The notes under the pieces were generated by a model. The model was not told the DNA's origin. It did no database searches and was given only the letters and a program-made list of their open reading frames with translations. Source: Aigarchaeota archaeon (GTDB taxonomy: Archaea > Thermoproteota > Nitrososphaeria_A > Caldarchaeales > Wolframiiraptoraceae). From it: DNA of 34,370 nt. A program made the position numbers and the translations under genes. How positions within the stretch are numbered: position 1 is the stretch's first letter; each line of letters starts with the position of its first letter. Shown here one piece after another: positions 31,317 through 34,370 of the stretch. Location of the stretch: the NCBI GenBank assembly GCA_025058515.1, contig JANXDW010000051.1, positions 1 to 34,370 of the forward strand, written 5' to 3'.

Positions 31317-31515
31317 ATTTCTCATGTATGCAGACGTTATATTCTCTATGGTACCATCTCCACATAATAGCATTCTCATTAGAATTTGTTGAATGAATTT
31401 TTACTCCTATGCGATACTATTTTTGAGAGGGTTGTCTAGAGCAGACACCACGATTACATTATATCGATTGATAAATATTAAGAACTGTCTTTATAGCTAT
31501 CTGAAGATGAGTATT

Positions 31516-31546
31516 CAATTAAATCGATGTCTTTATTAATTAATTG
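31516..31546. promoter_or_regulatory. weak inverted repeat upstream of the Lrp/AsnC gene
   Basis: CAATTAA (31516-31522) and TTAATTG (31540-31546) are 7-base inverted arms 17 bases apart, just downstream of a TATA-like TTTATAGCTA (31490-31499). Lrp-family proteins often bind AT-rich palindromes in their own promoters. The rest of the 264-base gap (31280-31543) shows nothing else I can support. Confidence 0.25.
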
Positions 31547-31579
31547 GATATAATGATAAATGTGGAGAGAATAAAAGCT

Positions 31580-32074
31580 ATGTCTCAAAATCATCCTATG
31601 CTTGATGAGTTAGATTACAAGATACTTATAGAGTTGGTTAAAGATGGGAGAGCGAGTTTTAGAAAGATAGCTGAGAAGATAGGTGTATCCGTCTCAACAA
31701 TAATCTCAAGAGTAGAAGCTTTAAAGAAGGATGGTGTGATTAAAGGATACACAGCTATAATCGACCCATCTAAAATTGGATACAATCTTTCAGCTGTTAT
31801 CCATATTAGAATAAGACATGGAAAATTAATAGAAGTACAGAAAACAATAGCAGCCCATTCTAGTGTATTCGGAGTATACGATGTTACAGGTGAATCTGAT
31901 TCAATAATACTTGCAAGATTTAGGAATAGAGAAGAATTGAGCAAGTTCATTAAGACCCTCCTCTCTAATGAGTATGTTGAACGTACTATTACATACATTG
32001 TCTTAGATACGATTAAAGAAGAGTGGAAACCCGTACAACTACTAGAAACATTGATCCAAGAGATACGTAGATGA
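31580..32074 (+). CDS. Lrp/AsnC family transcriptional regulator
   Basis: This 164-residue protein has the standard two-part layout. An N-terminal winged helix-turn-helix (LDELDYKILIELVKDGRASF ... KIAEKIGVSVSTIISRVEAL) comes first, then the hinge GYTAIIDPSKIGYN and a C-terminal RAM ligand-binding domain (VFGVYDVTGESDSIILARF). Ligands of the family are usually amino acids, which would suit the Liv importer and 2-oxoacid oxidoreductases, but no target is shown. Three in-frame starts exist (TTG 31544, ATG 31553, ATG 31580); the last has GGAGAG upstream and gives the usual family N-terminus. Confidence 0.9.
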   Translation: MSQNHPMLDELDYKILIELVKDGRASFRKIAEKIGVSVSTIISRVEALKKDGVIKGYTAIIDPSKIGYNLSAVIHIRIRHGKLIEVQKTIAAHSSVFGVYDVTGESDSIILARFRNREELSKFIKTLLSNEYVERTITYIVLDTIKEEWKPVQLLETLIQEIRR

Positions 32075-32248
32075 AAACCTTGATTTCTTTAAATAAGCTC
32101 AATCTTATCTAGCCTAGATAATCTTCCACACCTCTTCTAGATACAAGATTAATACTAACCCTTTAGTCTAGATATCTTTCCAATAGCTGTATATCTATTC
32201 TTAGCTTTACTCCAGATACCTTGGTCTCTAAACCTGTAACCCTCATAG

Positions 32249-32260
32249 ATATATTTTTAT
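32249..32260 (+). promoter_or_regulatory. TATA box of the L3-L4-L23 operon
   Basis: ATATATTTTTAT lies about 42 bases before the L3 ATG, so initiation would fall near 32280 and give a leader of about 17 bases. No strong ribosome-binding site precedes L3. The rest of the 222-base gap after the Lrp gene contains no supported feature. Confidence 0.45.
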
Positions 32261-32296
32261 TGTAGGTTTCTTGATGGATGGTTTAGAAGAGAGTTT

Positions 32297-33283
32297 ATGG
32301 GTCATAGAAAACAGTCTGCTCCTAGGAGAGGCTCGCTCGCTTACCTTCCTAAAGGAAGAGCTAGCCGCATCCTTCCACGAGTAAAGTATTGGCCACCTTA
32401 TGATGGTGAGCCGAAGCTTCTAGGATTCATCGGTTACAAAGCTGGGCATACAACGGTCTACTACATCGATACCACACCCAATTCTCCAACTCAAGGTCTT
32501 GAAGTAATGAAGCTCGGCACGGTCGTTGCTACTCCTCCAATAATAGTAGCTGGAATAGTTGGCTATATTGAAGAGAATTCTACATTGAAAGAATATACGA
32601 GAGTATGGAGTGATAATTTACCTGATGAAATTAAGAGGAAGATCCCTACGTGGAGACCTAGTGAGAAAGAAAAGATAGAAGAATTGAAAAAAGCTATTGA
32701 TTATCTAGAAGAAGTTAGAGTTATAGCTTTAGCTAGACCAAAGCTTGCAGGACTGCCGAAGAAGAAGGTAGATTTACTTGAGATCAAGGTAGGTGGACCT
32801 ATCTCTAAAGCTCTCGAGTATGCTATTAGTAAGCTTGGAAAAGAAGTAAACATCTCTGAAGTCTTTGATAGAGGAGAATTCATCGATGTTATAAGCGTCT
32901 CTAGAGGTAAAGGATTTGAAGGAGTTATAAGTAGGTATAAGGTGAAGATCCAGCCTAGAAAGAAGAGGAAGACTAGGAGAGAAGTTGGAGCAATAGGTGG
33001 TAGAAGCCCTGCCTATGTAACCTATACTGTTCCAAGAGCTGGGCAACATGGATACCATCGTAGAACAGAGTATAATAAAAGAATACTAGTAATTGCAGAG
33101 AATGGTTTAGAGTTTACTCCTAAAGGAGGATTTCCACACTACGGTTTAGTCAAGACAGAAGCAATAATAATTGAGGGAAGTATTCCAGGTGTTCCTAAGA
33201 GACCTGTAGTTTTGAGAGCTCCAGCTAGACCTCCAAAGGAAGTTGAACCTCCTAATGTTATAATGGTTGGTGTACCTAAATGA
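32297..33283 (+). CDS. rpl3: 50S ribosomal protein L3 (uL3)
   Basis: This 328-residue protein is one of the first to bind 23S rRNA. The archaeal/eukaryotic opening GHRKQSAPRRGSLAYLPKGR is present, as are FIGYKAGHTTVYYID, DVISVSRGKGFEGVISRYKV and AGQHGYHRRTEYNKRI in the peptidyl-transferase-facing loop. It opens the S10-type operon in the usual archaeal order L3-L4-L23. Its stop overlaps the L4 start by four bases (ATGA). Confidence 0.96.
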   Translation: MGHRKQSAPRRGSLAYLPKGRASRILPRVKYWPPYDGEPKLLGFIGYKAGHTTVYYIDTTPNSPTQGLEVMKLGTVVATPPIIVAGIVGYIEENSTLKEYTRVWSDNLPDEIKRKIPTWRPSEKEKIEELKKAIDYLEEVRVIALARPKLAGLPKKKVDLLEIKVGGPISKALEYAISKLGKEVNISEVFDRGEFIDVISVSRGKGFEGVISRYKVKIQPRKKRKTRREVGAIGGRSPAYVTYTVPRAGQHGYHRRTEYNKRILVIAENGLEFTPKGGFPHYGLVKTEAIIIEGSIPGVPKRPVVLRAPARPPKEVEPPNVIMVGVPK

Positions 33284-34113
33284 ACGTGTACATCAATTTA
33301 TTGAAGTCTTCTGAGAATATAGAGAAGAAAGCTCCAGTAATAGGTATTGATGGTTCTCAGATAAGTGAAGTAGTTCTTCCAAAAGTCTTCTATGCACCTC
33401 TTAGAGAAGACGTTGTTCGACGTGCATACATACATCTTCAAACTCATAAACTACAACCTAAAGGTAGCTTCAAAGGCTCTGGACACAAATACTCTGTAGA
33501 ATCATGGGGTGCAGGGTATGGTATGGCCAGGATCTCGAGGATTAAAGCTTCAGGAACAGGTAAGACCCAGTCAGGTGGAATGGTTCCATCAGCTGTTGGT
33601 GGTAGACCAACTCATCCACCTACAGTTGAGAAGAAGATCTATAAAGAATTGAATAAGAAGGAGAAGAATATTGCGTTGATAGTTGCAGTAGCATACACTA
33701 GTTTAAAAGATGCTGTATTGAAACGAGGTCACAGAATTCCAGAGAACATGGTTCTACCAATAGTCGTAGATAATAAGATTGAAGGAATTGCTAAAACAAG
33801 AGAGCTTAAAGAATTCTTAGATAAGATTGGTTTAAGAGAAGAATTAGAGAGATGTAGAGAGAAGAAGATTAGAGCTGGTAAAGGTAAGAGGAGGGGGAGG
33901 AGGTATAAGAAGAAGATTGGACCACTCATCGTTATCTATGAAGACAGAGGAGTAACCGATGCAGTAAAGAATATTCCAGGGGTAGAGGTTGTAAAATTAA
34001 AAGACTTAAGCGTACTCCACCTAGCTCCTGGAGCTAAACCTGGAAGACTAACTCTTTACACTCTCAATGCATTCGAGAAACTAGATGAAGTACTTCTAGG
34101 TGGTTTAAGATGA
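33280..34113 (+). CDS. rpl4: 50S ribosomal protein L4 (uL4, archaeal L4e type)
   Basis: This 277-residue protein lines the peptide exit tunnel. It shows [20 protein letters not shown], the tunnel-loop region with [15 protein letters not shown] and GGRPTHPP, a basic stretch [20 protein letters not shown] and the C-terminal [16 protein letters not shown]. It is coupled on both sides by 4-base ATGA overlaps with L3 and L23. Confidence 0.96.
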   Translation: MNVYINLLKSSENIEKKAPVIGIDGSQISEVVLPKVFYAPLREDVVRRAYIHLQTHKLQPKGSFKGSGHKYSVESWGAGYGMARISRIKASGTGKTQSGGMVPSAVGGRPTHPPTVEKKIYKELNKKEKNIALIVAVAYTSLKDAVLKRGHRIPENMVLPIVVDNKIEGIAKTRELKEFLDKIGLREELERCREKKIRAGKGKRRGRRYKKKIGPLIVIYEDRGVTDAVKNIPGVEVVKLKDLSVLHLAPGAKPGRLTLYTLNAFEKLDEVLLGGLR

Positions 34114-34370
34114 AGCCTTCAGAAGTTATTAAAAGAGTTGTAATAACTCAAGATGCTGTCTCACTAATAGAGAAAGAGAATAAGCTTACATTCATAGTAG
34201 ACTCTAGAGCAAGTAAGAAAGATATAAAGAGAGCTATCGAAGAACTATATGACGTCAAGGTCATTAAAGTAAACACTATGATCACACCTTTAGGAGAGAA
34301 GAAAGCATATGTAAAACTATCACCAGAGACACCAGCATCAGAACTAGCAATAAAACTAGGAATATTCTAG
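34110..34370 (+). CDS. rpl23: 50S ribosomal protein L23 (uL23)
   Basis: This 86-residue protein sits at the tunnel exit and is a docking site for the signal recognition particle. [39 protein letters not shown] and [12 protein letters not shown] are the family's core. The stop codon TAG is the last triplet of the window, so the gene is complete. L2 is the expected next gene outside the window. Confidence 0.96.
   Translation: MKPSEVIKRVVITQDAVSLIEKENKLTFIVDSRASKKDIKRAIEELYDVKVIKVNTMITPLGEKKAYVKLSPETPASELAIKLGIF

Noticed and set aside
32163-32246. 27-codon minus-strand frame starting ATG between the Lrp and L3 genes
   Set aside because: Too short, no ribosome-binding site, no recognisable motif, and it lies in the L3 promoter region; chance is the simplest explanation.

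Overview
The window comes from a low-GC, AGA/AGG-rich archaeal chromosome. Archaeal-only or archaeal-type genes include RpoN, RpoD, L18e, the L3-L4-L23 string, the DNA primase large subunit and a phosphomevalonate dehydratase pair. No bacterial signature gene is seen. Two multisubunit 2-oxoacid:ferredoxin oxidoreductases, FixABCX and TATA-box promoters suit an anaerobic or microaerophilic, probably thermophilic member of the Thermoproteota/TACK side of the Archaea; the exact lineage is inference. I found no tRNA, rRNA, CRISPR array, insertion sequence or integrase. No intergenic gap exceeds 300 bases.

Layout. 1-209: 3'-truncated rpoN (minus). 351-4954: a complete branched-chain amino acid type ABC importer, livKHMGF (minus). 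5129-6612: a plus-strand pair, an unknown 100-residue protein and a PLP enzyme with a ParB/SerK-like N-terminus. 6654-8754: rpoD, L18e, L13, S9 (minus). These normally run straight into rpoN, so the importer and the pair sit as an insert inside a conserved string. 8935-14177: acyl-CoA dehydrogenase, fixA, fixB, fixC, fixX and endonuclease III (minus). 14336-16488: macro-domain protein and a non-canonical Nramp-like transporter (plus). 16510-19636: pyruvate-type oxidoreductase as gamma-delta fusion, alpha, beta (minus). 19710-22750: UbiD-type decarboxylase and both AcnX subunits (minus), the two distinctive steps of the archaeal mevalonate pathway. 22864-26816: MBL-fold hydrolase, stand-alone LigD-type 3'-phosphoesterase and a second oxidoreductase as gamma-alpha fusion plus beta (plus). 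26813-31279: C2H2 mini-protein, priL, HD phosphohydrolase, asparagine-synthetase-like protein, an unknown protein and a small membrane protein (minus). 31580-34370: Lrp/AsnC regulator, then L3, L4, L23 (plus).

How it fits together. Liv import, 2-oxoacid oxidation to acyl-CoA with reduced ferredoxin, acyl-CoA dehydrogenation and FixABCX electron transfer form a plausible amino-acid or organic-acid catabolic set. The AcnX/UbiD genes make isoprenoid precursors for lipids. Operon-internal genes overlap by 1-4 bases or carry GGTGA/GGAGG ribosome-binding sites. Several first genes have a TATA-like element about 25 bases before the start codon, which implies leaderless or near-leaderless transcripts. 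I used these signals to trim several starts (livG, livF, S9, L13, rpoD, ligD-type gene, OFOR beta and others).

The least explained items are the 5129-6612 pair, the palindrome that brackets the acyl-CoA dehydrogenase TATA box, the stacked inverted repeats before the Nramp-like gene, and the C2H2 mini-protein that overlaps priL.
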